A stretch of 64,000 bases of DNA from Streptomyces sp. NBS 14/10 (GCF_002224125.1 NZ_NCSM01000001.1:129530-193529); one strand, 5' to 3'. Shown: positions 51,966-60,945, counted from the stretch's first letter. Made by a program: numbers and translations. Notes: generated by a model not told the origin, from the sequence alone.

Positions 51966-52610
51966 GCCCGTCCGGGCACAGCCGGCCGGCTGGAACACGG
52001 AAGCGGAGCCTGATAGCGCTCATCCGCGTCCGACAGCAGCACGCCGGGGCCGGGGTCAAAGCCGGTGAGCCGAGGACGGCGCCCGGCCTCCCCCACCACC
52101 GACGGTCAGGCCCCTGCGCGGGCTGCGGCACGGCCGCCGCTGCCTTGCGTCGGGCAACGCGCACCTGCGCGTCAAAACCTCCGCCGGCCTCCTACTGCTT
52201 GCGCAGTCGCCCTCCACTCCGTGACCTGCTCTTCGGCAGTAAACCCGGCATCCACAGCGGCGAGGTGCCCTACTGGACGTCGGCGGGCTGAGGCCGCGCC
52301 TATGGTTGCGCCGGGATGAGGCGTCAGGACGTGCCGCGGCGTTCCGGGCCGTCCTCGTTGATCGGCCGGGCTCGGCCGGTGCCGGTGTCGATGAGGATCT
52401 GCTTGGCCTGCGCGATGCCAGCACAACGCGATCACATTTGAGCTAAAGCGATCGGGACGCGTCGGGTGTTGTGTGGCTCGGTCGACACGGGCGTAGGCTC
52501 AGCCCAGCGTCCGCAACAACGGCCAGGCTCACGATGATCACGCAGACCGCCGCCCAGGAGACGTTCCGACGACCGAGCAGCCCTCTGCCCGCGATGGGCC
52601 CCTGATCCCA
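51966..52610. other. 645-base region with gene fragments
   Basis: No intact gene. Contains 52208-52271, matching 37922-37985, and the DUF5994 3' fragment at 52324-52418. In island 2 the two matching parts are about 300 bases apart; here they are adjacent. Confidence 0.6.
52324..52418 (-). pseudogene. 3' fragment of a DUF5994 gene
   Basis: The minus strand reads AQAKQILIDTGTGRARPINE then DGPERRGTS-stop, nearly the same as the C-terminus of the intact DUF5994 gene at 38339. Nothing of the rest of the gene is present. Confidence 0.8.
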
Positions 52611-52922
52611 ATGCCGGCACTCACTCCGGCAGCGCTCCGCGCAGCGGTCGCCCAGATCGCCCCTGCCCAGCTACCGTCTTTCGTCGAACACCTCGACCGC
52701 GCGGTCGAACAAGCCGCTGCCCAGAGCACCATCGCTCCACTGCGTACCTTCTTGCAGTGGTGGGGCGAATTCGTCGCCATCCAGCGCTACCCGGCCCGCG
52801 CCGCACGCTTGCACGAACTGGAAGCCGAAGCGGAACAGGCCACCGACCGCGAGGCCGTGCGCTCCGCACTCGCCGAGATGCGACAGATCACGGACCTGGC
52901 ACACCGCGAGATCTCCGCCTGA
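52611..52922 (+). CDS. DUF6247 family protein, second copy
   Basis: A 103-residue protein (MPALTPAALRAAVAQIAPAQ, FVEHLDRAVEQAAAQSTIAP, LQWWGEFVAIQRYPARAARL). The N-terminus is shorter than in the copy at 45639. Its downstream partner is decayed. Confidence 0.7.
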   Translation: MPALTPAALRAAVAQIAPAQLPSFVEHLDRAVEQAAAQSTIAPLRTFLQWWGEFVAIQRYPARAARLHELEAEAEQATDREAVRSALAEMRQITDLAHREISA

Positions 52923-53116
52923 GCGATGACTGGACCTGGGACTACGACCCCGATGCCGAGCATGTCGTGGCCGGCCTGCCGCACGAAGTCGTGGCCGAGG
53001 TGGAGCGCTTGGCTGAACACATCTCCGGCACAGGCCGTGCCGTCACGGACGCGCGGTTGCCCGTTGTTGCCGAGTTGCGACTCCAGCCGAGCGCTTCCCC
53101 GACTGGGTCTTCCTGA
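52919..53116 (+). pseudogene. Decayed partner of the second DUF6247 copy
   Basis: In frame the sequence reads LSDDWTWDYDPDAEHVVAGL then PHEVVAEVERLAEH, clearly the partner gene. The overlapping GTG start of the 46037 copy is CTG here, and after about 45 residues similarity stops and the frame ends at 53116, so it is probably non-functional. Confidence 0.65.
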
Positions 53117-53249
53117 TGCGGAGTACGCCGCGCGCCCATCACGCGGTGACGACCGTGTGATGCCGATCTTCTCGCCCCGCAACGATGCCGACTCCGGGAC
53201 AGGTTGTGGGAGTGGCGACCGCGGGTCGTCTGGGGGAACGGCTGCCGGC

Positions 53250-54328
53250 TCAATCGGTCTTGACGGGGGTCAGGCTGAACCCGTCGTTGGGCTTGCCCGC
53301 AAGGAGGTCGGCCAGTCCGCCGCTGAGCGCGTACGTCGTCCCGTCCGGTCCCGCGGTCACGTCGCTGGTGACGGGATCCTCGACGGTGTCGGTGACCTTC
53401 ACCGTGGCCTTCTTCCAGCCGTCACGGGGCACCACTCGCTGGATCTGGGCGGGCTTGCCGGTCAGCAGACCGCTGCTGACCGCCGCGACCGAGCCGTCCT
53501 TCAGGAGCCGCATGCCGGCCGTGGGGGACCCCAGCGGCGCGGAGAGCTTCACCTCCTGCGCCTTTTCGGGATGTTTGACGGGCACCCGTACGAGGGAGCC
53601 GTCGGCCATGGCGATGATCAGCTGGTTTCCCTCCACCCACTCCACCGCTGACATGCCCACATCGTTCAGGAAGTCGGGAATGTCAAGCGTGCCCTTGAGC
53701 AGGTCGTTCTGCAGAAATACCGAGGCGCGGCCCTTGCGGTCGATGCGGAACACCGTCGGGGTCAGCTCGTCGACGGCGTACGCGGTGCCACCGTCACGTC
53801 GGAGATCAGGTGCTGCTTGCCGTCCAGGGTGACCGCGGTCAGATCGACGCACCACTTCTGCTTCCCGCTCTTCAGGTCGTAGCTGCCCACACCGGCGACG
53901 CGGAAGGGGGCGTTCTTCCTGGAACGGTCGGCAGTGCCGTAGTCCACATTGCTGACCAGGATGCGGTCGCGTTCGCGGTCGACGAGGACGGCCTGCGCCG
54001 ACACCATTTCCGGGTCGTCGATGAGGGTGCGCACCTTTCCGTCAGGACTGACGGCGGAGACCGTGCCGTGCTTCAGCGACCCGGCGAAGAACGTGTTCGA
54101 CCGCGCGTCGAAGTCCAGCGAGTGCGGGAACACGTTCGAGCCGTCGGCCCTGATGGCGCTGGGCTTCTTCTGCTCGGCCTGCTTGGCCTGCTCGGTCCGG
54201 GTCTGCTTGGCTCCGGATGTGGAGCCGGATCCGGCGGAGGAACCGTTCGCGGCCAACGCCGTTCCGGTGGCCACGGCGGCGACAAGTGCCGCGCCCGCGA
54301 TGGCGACCTTCAGCTTCGTCTTCTTCAT
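53250..54328 (-). pseudogene. Secreted SMP-30/gluconolactonase-like protein, frameshifted
   Basis: From ATG 54328 (AAGGA upstream) the first part has a signal peptide (KLKVAIAGAALVAAVATGTA), a Gln/Lys linker and a beta-propeller start (FPHSLDFDARSNTFFAGSLK). The frame ends near 53762, but a second frame continues the propeller (GGTAYAVDELTPTVFRIDRK, through MRLLKDGSVAAVSSGLLTGK) to 53250. The junction at HLISDVT / GGTAYAVDEL indicates a small deletion. Together they would make about 355 residues. Confidence 0.8.
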
Positions 54329-54389
54329 TGTTGTCCTTGTTCCTCGGGAGGGTTGGGGCCGACGTGTACTGCGGTGACCTGGGTGAGGG

Positions 54390-54956
54390 TCACTCGGTGA
54401 TGTCGCGTCCGAGCAGCGCGGCCAGCCGGTCGAGCGCGGGGGCGTCGTCCGGAGCGGTCCGGGACGGCGCGAACGGAGCACCCGGTCCGGACGGCAGCTG
54501 TGCCGTGAGGCCGCGGGCGAACTCGGTCTCCCGCTCGACCGTGGCCTCGTCGAACAGGGCCTTCTGGCCGATGGCCCGGGCCAGATCCCAGCCGTGCACC
54601 AGGTGCTCGATGGTCTGCAGATGCAGTGCCACAGCGCCGGGCACCTCACCGATCGGGGCCCGCACCGTGCGCTCCAGCGCTCCCGGCCGCTCGAAGGCGG
54701 CCACCAGGGCGGCGGCCGACGTCCGGAAGGTCTTCTTGAGCGCTTCCGGAGCGGGGCCGGGCGCCGGCAGGGGCGGCTGCGCCCCCATCGCGACGGCGAA
54801 CGTGTGCTGACCCGCCAGCAGATGGTCGACCAGCTGCTGGACGTTCCAGTCGGTGCAGAGTGTGGGCGCGCTCCACTGCTCCTCCTCCGCGGCCTCGACC
54901 AGGTGGGCGATGGTGTCGATGACCCCGGCGAAAGCCGTGACAGGTGTGGTGGACAT
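54390..54956 (-). CDS. TIGR03086-type metal-binding (DinB-like) protein
   Basis: A 188-residue protein of the maleylpyruvate isomerase/DinB-like fold: LCTDWNVQQLVDHLLAGQHT carries the first metal His, and ALHLQTIEHLVHGWDLARAI the others. These proteins often act as thiol-dependent enzymes (mycothiol). ATG at 54956. It lies upstream of the decayed SMP-30 gene on the same strand. Confidence 0.85.
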   Translation of the reverse strand: MSTTPVTAFAGVIDTIAHLVEAAEEEQWSAPTLCTDWNVQQLVDHLLAGQHTFAVAMGAQPPLPAPGPAPEALKKTFRTSAAALVAAFERPGALERTVRAPIGEVPGAVALHLQTIEHLVHGWDLARAIGQKALFDEATVERETEFARGLTAQLPSGPGAPFAPSRTAPDDAPALDRLAALLGRDITE

Positions 54957-55329
54957 GGGGAATCTCCAGTAGGGGTGAAGGGGTGGCTGTGCGGGCCTCT
55001 GCGGATGTTCTTCCGCGATGGAAGGGGGAGCCGGCTACGCGCCCCGCCCAAGATCAATGTCAGCGTGTGTCCGCCCATCGCGTGTGTCCGCCCATCGCCT
55101 GCGAGCGCCGAATGCGTGATGCCGGCGGGCGGGGACACAGGGGAGAGGAAAGAGGGGCGGCAGCGTCATCGGCGGCCGGAGGGCGTACGTGACGAGGCCC
55201 TCGCGGCGCTCCCTGCCGGCCTCGGGCCGGAGGCTGTCGGGTGATATCGGGTGGTGTCAGGTGATGCAGGTGATGTTCAGGTGTGACGCTCTGAGCGGAC
55301 TGTGGCTTTGCGACGGCCAGACGGCCGGA

Positions 55330-56262
55330 TCAGGGGCGTACGGAAGGAACGACGTGTGCGGGGGTGCCGGCGGCGGGGCGGGCGGTCGCCGGCATGTCCG
55401 CGGTGGGCTGGAGGGTCTGGTTGAGCAATCGCAGTGCCGCCTGGGAGGCGGAGCCGGGCGCCGCCGTCGTCACCACCAGCCGGATTCCCTGCCCCCGGGG
55501 CACCGGGAGCGAATGCTGCAGTACGTCCAGCTCCCCGACCATCGGATGGCGCATCCGGTACTCGTTCATGCCCCAGGCGCGCACCCGGTGCTGAGCCCAC
55601 AGCGTGGCGAACTGCGGGCTGCGCATCGTCAGCTCGCCGACGAGGGAGGCGAGATGCGGATCGTCCGGATACTTGCCGACCACCTGCCGCAGCTTGCCCA
55701 CCACATCCCGTGCCTTCCTGGGCCAGTCCACGTACAGGTCCCGCGTGTGGGCGTCCAGGAATACCATCCGGGCGGTGTTGGGTCGCGTGGCCGCTTGATC
55801 CGGGCTGTCCGGGGCCAGATGCCCGGCGAACAACGCATGCCCGGTGCGGTTCCACGTCAGGATGTCCGAGCGCTGGCCGAGGACCACCACGGGTGAGTCC
55901 CCGAAGGCATCCACCAGCTGGCGCACCGCCTCGGTGACACGCTCGGCGGGGAGACGGCGGCGGCTCTGCCGGACATCACCGGACAAGGTGTGCAGGTGGC
56001 GCCGCTCCGCGTCATCCAGCCGCAGAGCCGTGGCCAGCGCGTCGAGGACCTGCGGCGAGGCGTTGAGCGACAGCCCCTGTTCCAGCCGGATGTAGTAGGC
56101 CACGCTGACACCGGCCAACTGGGCCAGTTCCTCGCGCCGCAGCCCCGGCACCCGCCGCCGGTCGCCGTAGTCCGGCAACCCCACGTCCGCCGGCTTCAAC
56201 TGAGCCCGGCGCCGGGACAGGAACTCACCGAGGAGGGATTTGCCGTGCGCTGTCTCATCCAT
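55330..56262 (-). CDS. XRE regulator with MmyB-like ligand-binding domain
   Basis: A 310-residue regulator: helix-turn-helix (LRREELAQLAGVSVAYYIRL, then EQGLSLNASPQVLDALA) and an MmyB-like PAS-type domain (VLGQRSDILTWNRTGHALFA, then LYVDWPRKARDVVGKL). It binds a hydrophobic ligand in related proteins and often controls an adjacent oxidoreductase. ATG 56262 lacks a Shine-Dalgarno and may be leaderless. Confidence 0.88.
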   Translation of the reverse strand: MDETAHGKSLLGEFLSRRRAQLKPADVGLPDYGDRRRVPGLRREELAQLAGVSVAYYIRLEQGLSLNASPQVLDALATALRLDDAERRHLHTLSGDVRQSRRRLPAERVTEAVRQLVDAFGDSPVVVLGQRSDILTWNRTGHALFAGHLAPDSPDQAATRPNTARMVFLDAHTRDLYVDWPRKARDVVGKLRQVVGKYPDDPHLASLVGELTMRSPQFATLWAQHRVRAWGMNEYRMRHPMVGELDVLQHSLPVPRGQGIRLVVTTAAPGSASQAALRLLNQTLQPTADMPATARPAAGTPAHVVPSVRP

Positions 56263-56609
56263 GCGACCGAGTATGGACAGGCTCTCTCCATCTAGCCTGG
56301 CCCTGCGAGTAGCAGGCGCGAAGCCGCCGAGCACGTGGCGCCTGGGATCTCACGGGAATCGCCGCGGCGCGTGCCGCCGGAGCGAGACAGCGCTCGAAGC
56401 TCGAAACGCACCAGCCCAGATGCGTACCGGATCGTGTGTGCGCCGTGTGGTGCCGGCCAAGCAACCTGGCTCAGAAACAGCCGCACCAGAAGCACACCAG
56501 ATACAGCGATAAACAGCGGTCAACGACGGATGGTGCGGCAGGTGTGGCGGCTTGCCGCAAGCACTCGTTTACGTGGCCAGCGACATGATCAGCCCCGAAC
56601 ACCCCGTGA
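56263..56609. other. Right arm of island 5
   Basis: No gene. Contains the direct repeat GCACCAGAAGCACACCAGA at 56483-56501 and AAACAGCGGTCAACGACGG, the arm pattern that precedes att copies. Confidence 0.55.
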
Positions 56610-56685
56610 TTCCCAAGCTCAGAGCGCGGGTTCGATTCCCGTCACCCGCTCCACGACGAAGGCCCATGTCAGCGACCCGGCCTTG
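56610..56685 (+). other. att site 6 (degenerate)
   Basis: 76 bases: the att core with one substitution (CCCATGTC for CCCAGGTC) and a one-base deletion in CCCGGG. TGTCTAGACC follows. It is the right end of island 5 and the most diverged copy. Confidence 0.9.
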
Positions 56686-56699
56686 TATATTGTCTAGAC

Positions 56700-56840
56700 C
56701 TCTCTGCCTCCCGTGCCCGTTGCGTACCAGGCAGGCCCCATCAGGCATGCGGGCAGATCAACTGGGCCCGCTCGGTGGGCCGGCCCGTTCTGGACCATGA
56801 GGTCCTTCAGCTTGGCGCCGGTGTCGGCCGCCAGGGGCGG
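56700..56840 (-). pseudogene. Integrase fossil
   Basis: On the minus strand GTQRAREA is preserved exactly as in the intact integrase C-terminus (56705-56729, stop codon mutated to a sense codon), and 56786-56832 encodes DTGAKLKDLMVQ, the segment before the catalytic Tyr in actinobacterial integrases. The rest is lost. Confidence 0.65.
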
Positions 56841-56894
56841 CGAACCACTCCACGTAGGGGAGGCTTGGGGCAGTCGCTTGAGATGAACTGTTCT

Positions 56895-58130
56895 TCACCG
56901 GCGCCCGCCGCTCTTCATCAGAGCATCACTTCGCGCAGGCAACGCGCCAGAGGCCCCGCCACTCATGCGCAGCCGCTCGACAAGGAGGGGCAGCCCGACG
57001 ACGACTATCAACCACACCTGCACGTAGAGCCTGTCGCCCTCCATCGCAACCGGGTGGGCTGCGGACGTCAGCAGGCCCGTACCGCCCACGGCGATCAGGC
57101 AAAGCGCGATGGGCACCGAGCGGCGCATCGCACCCCAGGCGCCCAACACCAGGAGGAAGAGCAGAGAGGGAGCCAACGCCTCTCCCTGTAGCCACTGCCA
57201 CCAGTAGTTGGCATCGAGCCGGACCAGCCGGCGCCATGGGTCGGCGACTTCGGAATATGTCCAGTGGAGGGAGAAGGTGTCCTGGAGTGAATCCCCCAAC
57301 CCGGGCAATCGGAGCACCCTGCTCACCGCAAAGGCGGCCATGGACTCCAAGAGCGAGACGGTGAGCAGGCAGCGCGTGCCCTTGTGCCGGGCCTGGGGAA
57401 CGAACATCAGCGCCATGGCGCTTGCCGCCACCAGGCATGGCGCCACCAGGGCGAAGCTTGAGTACTTGACCGCGAAACCCAGCGCGAAGGCCCCCACGGA
57501 CAGCAGAGCCCCCGCTACCCGGCGCCCCTGGCACAGCCACACCGCGCCGAGCAGCATGGCCACCATGAGGGCGATCATCGGACCTTCCGTCATAGGCCGA
57601 CTGCCCCACAGCCCTATGGGCGTGACGTAATACAGGCACTGACCGAGCCATGCCACCGGAGGCGGTGCGCGCAGCGCGCGCAAGAGCACAAGGGCCAACA
57701 GCCCTCCGAGCGCCGTAAAACCGAGGGCAACGGCCGTCAGCCCCGCCTTGGCCCCCAAGAGCCAGACGAATGGTGCGGCCACCAGTGGATAGGCGGGGCG
57801 AGCATGGAAGAGCGCCTCGTATCGCGGATTGCTGGGGTTGAGGCCATTCGCATGCTGAGCCAGGCAATCGGGAAACTCATGGCGGCGCACCGGGGACCGG
57901 AACTCGATCTGATGCAGCATGCGGTTTCGCTGAAGCATGGCCGCCGTGTCCGCGCAGTAGGCCCGCAGGGCTTTGTTCTGGGCTTTCCGGTAGGGGTCGC
58001 CCAAGAATTCGTACGCTGAGCGAGCGTAGCGATATGAGTCATTGGAGAAGCGTGTGCCTGGATAGGCGAAGACGTGCAACAACACGAAGAGAACGACCGT
58101 CAGCAACGGGGTGATCTTGTGTATTCGCAT
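56895..58130 (-). CDS. Polytopic membrane protein, glycosyltransferase-like
   Basis: A 411-residue protein with about ten membrane helices. The first extracytoplasmic loop has FSNDSYRYARSAYEF (an acidic motif like the DD/DE of GT-C glycosyltransferases) and later RPMTEGPMIALMVAML. It resembles dolichol-phosphate-mannose-type transferases acting outside the membrane, but I cannot name a substrate. ATG at 58130 has a weak AGGGT upstream; the longer open frame upstream runs through the DUF6247 pseudogene and is not real. Confidence 0.7.
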   Translation of the reverse strand: MRIHKITPLLTVVLFVLLHVFAYPGTRFSNDSYRYARSAYEFLGDPYRKAQNKALRAYCADTAAMLQRNRMLHQIEFRSPVRRHEFPDCLAQHANGLNPSNPRYEALFHARPAYPLVAAPFVWLLGAKAGLTAVALGFTALGGLLALVLLRALRAPPPVAWLGQCLYYVTPIGLWGSRPMTEGPMIALMVAMLLGAVWLCQGRRVAGALLSVGAFALGFAVKYSSFALVAPCLVAASAMALMFVPQARHKGTRCLLTVSLLESMAAFAVSRVLRLPGLGDSLQDTFSLHWTYSEVADPWRRLVRLDANYWWQWLQGEALAPSLLFLLVLGAWGAMRRSVPIALCLIAVGGTGLLTSAAHPVAMEGDRLYVQVWLIVVVGLPLLVERLRMSGGASGALPARSDALMKSGGRR

Positions 58131-58280
58131 CACGATACACACCCTAAATGCGAACAAACCAGGCAACATCCCGAATGGTCCATCAGGGTCTCCCTCTGGG
58201 ATCGTCGTGCGTCCCAGAGAAATCCTGCGGCGGTCTTGCCCTAGCCGGGTGGCCAGGTCACGCCACCGACCCTGATCCCC

Positions 58281-58540
58281 ATGCCGGCACTCACCCCGGC
58301 AGCACTCCGCGCGGCGGTCGCCCAGATCGCCCCCCGCCCAGCTGCCGCCTTTCGTCGAGCACCTGGACCGCGCGGTCGAACAAGCCGCTACCCAGAGCAC
58401 CATCGTTCCACTGCGTACCATCTTGCAGTGGTGGGGCGAGTTCGTCGCCATCGAGCGCCGACCGCGAGGCCGTGCGCTCCGCGCTCGCCGAGATGCGACA
58501 GATCCGCGGCGGCCCAGGGCGTCCAGGTCTACCCATCACC
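58281..58540 (+). pseudogene. DUF6247 gene, third copy, broken
   Basis: Nearly the same DNA as the copy at 52611 from ATGCCGGCACTC onward, but CGCCCCCCGCCCAGC carries inserted bases against CGCCCCTGCCCAGC, shifting the frame after 18 codons, and a deletion joins GAGCGCCGACC to the later GCGAGGCCGTGCGC. No partner gene follows. Confidence 0.8.
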
Positions 58541-58598
58541 TCAGGTGTCACACCCGTACGAGATCAGACGATGCCTGGACCACCCCCAGCGAAGCCCT

Positions 58599-59165
58599 TT
58601 ACCCCTCTATGGTGACGAGCCCGACGACGACCACTATGAGCAGACCCAGGATGAGTCCGACCACCGTGGGCGTCAGCCGGTCCCGCAACCGCTTCGGCGG
58701 CTGGAACCGTGCGGCCGGATCCGTGCTCGCCTTCCACCATTTGACGACCCGCCCGTAATTCGCGTAAAAGCCGGGGTCGGGGTATTGGGGGCTGTGGTGA
58801 AGCGCAGGAAGTATGCGTCGCCGCCCGTTCGCGAGGGTGATCCGAGCCGCGAGCGCAGTCCCATTTTGGCTCCCGATCTCGCGCACGTCGATCCACCGGA
58901 TCTCCTGCCAGGGGTAGGTACGGCCACGCCCCACGCCCCGGCGGATGGTTATGCCGGCCGGCCCGACCGTGGTCCAGCTCTGGCGCGCGAGGAGGATGCC
59001 GAGAACGACGAGCGCCGTCGTCCCGCCTACCAGCCAGCAGAAGCCCACGACGCCGAGTTGAACGACGGCTGCGGCCCCTTCAGCGACCAGCAGGAGGCCC
59101 ACCAACGACATTTGATATCGGCCTGGGCGATACCGATTTTCCCCCCGGAAGCTCAGCTCGTTCAC
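58599..59165 (-). CDS. PH-domain-like membrane protein
   Basis: About 188 residues: two N-terminal membrane helices (SLVGLLLVAEGAAAVVQLGV, CWLVGGTTALVVLGILLARQ), a bacterial PH-like domain (TVGPAGITIRRGVGRGRTYP, WQEIRWIDVRE) and a C-terminal helix (VVGLILGLLIVVVVGLV). GTG 59165 lies six bases after a TAGTGT box, suggesting a leaderless message; ATG 59111 is an alternative. Function unknown. Confidence 0.7.
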   Translation of the reverse strand: MNELSFRGENRYRPGRYQMSLVGLLLVAEGAAAVVQLGVVGFCWLVGGTTALVVLGILLARQSWTTVGPAGITIRRGVGRGRTYPWQEIRWIDVREIGSQNGTALAARITLANGRRRILPALHHSPQYPDPGFYANYGRVVKWWKASTDPAARFQPPKRLRDRLTPTVVGLILGLLIVVVVGLVTIEG

Positions 59166-59330
59166 AAAATGGACACTACATCTTTTAGAGGTGCGTGCCG
59201 GCCGTGATCGCACCAACTCTTCGTTAGTGGCGCGTTACTGGAACGGTAGCCGCCACTGACAAGGTCAGGACCACACCAGGCGAAACGACGCTGGGTGCAC
59301 TAGTCCGCTGATGACGAAGAAGGTCTTCCC

Positions 59331-59831
59331 ATGCTGATCGCCGGCCCCCGAGTCCGTATGTTCGCCGGTGCCGGTCTGCTGGTGACTGCCGCGATGCTCG
59401 CCACCGCTTGCCAGTCCTGGGACGACGCGAGTGGCCAGTCCGGTGGCTCGTCGGCCTCCGCCAAGGCTGCAACTATGACTGTGGCTGTGGCCGGCAAGGA
59501 CACCGGCTCTGGTTCATCGACCAAGTCCTTCACCGCGACGGACGAAGGAACCCAGGATGGTGTCGGCGCCGAGGCCGGCCCTGCGGAACAGGCCGTGGGC
59601 GAGCAGATCACGTTGGGCAAGGGGATCATCGCCTACGCCGGGGTGAACCCGAAGACCACCAAGGAAAACGGTGGCAAGGAACTGAACGCCATCATCGTCG
59701 GCGTCGGTGTTGACGACGCCAACCCGGTCTCCCTGCCTGTCGACACCGTCACCGTCGACAAGCCCACCGTCACCAACTGGCACACCTTCGCAGCGGATGC
59801 CGTTCCCTTCGACGGCGGAACGGACCAGTAG
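59331..59831 (+). CDS. Small secreted lipoprotein
   Basis: A 166-residue protein with signal peptide and lipobox LATACQSW, a Ser/Ala/Gly-rich linker and a beta-rich domain (ITLGKGIIAYAGVNPKTTKE, LNAIIVGVGVDDANPVSLPV). No known catalytic motif. GAAGGTC precedes ATG 59331; an ATG at 59358 is also possible. The FG-GAP gene follows by 84 bases. Confidence 0.75.
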   Translation: MLIAGPRVRMFAGAGLLVTAAMLATACQSWDDASGQSGGSSASAKAATMTVAVAGKDTGSGSSTKSFTATDEGTQDGVGAEAGPAEQAVGEQITLGKGIIAYAGVNPKTTKENGGKELNAIIVGVGVDDANPVSLPVDTVTVDKPTVTNWHTFAADAVPFDGGTDQ

Positions 59832-59914
59832 CTCGCCGGCCGCCGACTTCCGTGATGGGCGGGTGCCTCCCTACCAACATCTCACCTTGCAGCAACGACG
59901 TTAGGAGTTCGCAG

Positions 59915-60661
59915 ATGCTTCGCAAGCGCTCAGTTCTGATCGCCGCCCCGATCGCGGCTGTCGCCTTGACCCTGGCTGTCGCCGGTTACCAGGCCACTGC
60001 GGCCGGGTCGTCGTCCTCGGGCGGCGCGGGACGGGCCGGCAAGGCCACCGGGGCGACGGCCCCGTGCCTGGCCGGTGCCACGACACTGGTCGGCGATCTC
60101 GACGGTGACGGCCACCCGGACAAGATCACGAATCCGGGGCACACCGGAACCAAGATGACGATCCAGTGGGGGGCCGCGGACGGTTCGTTCGGCGAGAAGC
60201 AGGCCGTCAGCAAACTCCTGGGCGCGAAGAAGGGGGAGGTCGCGTCCGCCGCGGTCGCCGACTTCCAGAACGACGGCACCCTGGACATGGTCGTCAACCT
60301 CGTCGAGCCGTCCGGCGGGGACGACTCCTCGACAGCGCGCGTCGCGGAATACCGCCCCGGCCCGCTCAAGCGGGCGAACCTGAGCTCCGCCGGCTCCCGG
60401 CACTCCGACATTGGCGACCACGGCGAGGTCCAGCAGCTTCGGATCGCCAACTACGGCGACGACGCCTACCCGGACCTCGCGATCCTCAACAACCCCGGAG
60501 ACGGGCAACTGGATCGGGACGTGCGCCTGTCGCGGCCGAAGAGCGGTCCGGGGAACTACGACTACGAACTGATGCAGAAGTACGGCGAGTACGCGTCCAC
60601 GGCCGAGCCGCCGGCCATGCCCAGCGACGGCTGGACCCACTTCTACAAGCCCTGCTCCTGA
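59915..60661 (+). CDS. Secreted FG-GAP/VCBS-type protein
   Basis: A 248-residue exported protein: signal peptide ending near GYQATAAG, then calcium-loop repeats (VGDLDGDGHPDKITN, ADFQNDGTLDMVVN, IANYGDDAYPDLAIL). It is a short relative of the lipoprotein at 21179, without a lipobox. ATG 59915 follows TTAGGAG. Ligand unknown. Confidence 0.85.
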   Translation: MLRKRSVLIAAPIAAVALTLAVAGYQATAAGSSSSGGAGRAGKATGATAPCLAGATTLVGDLDGDGHPDKITNPGHTGTKMTIQWGAADGSFGEKQAVSKLLGAKKGEVASAAVADFQNDGTLDMVVNLVEPSGGDDSSTARVAEYRPGPLKRANLSSAGSRHSDIGDHGEVQQLRIANYGDDAYPDLAILNNPGDGQLDRDVRLSRPKSGPGNYDYELMQKYGEYASTAEPPAMPSDGWTHFYKPCS

Positions 60662-60671
60662 CACAACCGGC

Positions 60672-60710
60672 GCCGCCCGGCGCCTCCGGACACCGGAGGC
60701 GCCGGGCGGC
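60672..60710 (+). terminator. Hairpin terminator
   Basis: Perfect 18-base arms (60672-60689, 60693-60710) with a 3-base loop, 10 bases after the FG-GAP stop. Confidence 0.88.
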
Positions 60711-60719
60711 CTGGTGCAT

Positions 60720-60945
60720 GAGGGCGGACGGCCGAGCTCGGGGAGGTCGGTGGGTGGGGCTTTGGCTCCGAGGGTGACCGCGACGGGCCAGCCGCCGAGG
60801 GGGCGGGCGAAGTCGCGGGGGAAACGCAGGAGGCCGCGGCGGGTGAGGTGTTCGACGCGGCGTTTGGCGGTGTTGGGGCTGACGTTGAGGTCGTTGGCCA
60901 GGGTCCGGTAGCGGGCGCGGCCGAGTTCCGTCGGTTCCTTCCATG
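60720..60945 (-). pseudogene. Lrp/AsnC-type regulator fragment
   Basis: The minus strand reads TELGRARYRTLANDLNVSPN then TAKRRVEHLTRRGLLRFPRD, an AsnC-type helix-turn-helix, with no start codon and no effector domain. It is divergent from the alpha-hydroxy-acid oxidase, where an intact regulator would be expected. Confidence 0.55.

Noticed and set aside
25481..56685. Six tRNA-Gly genes
   Set aside because: Only the copy at 25481 has the 5' half; the others are 3' halves and cannot fold as tRNAs.
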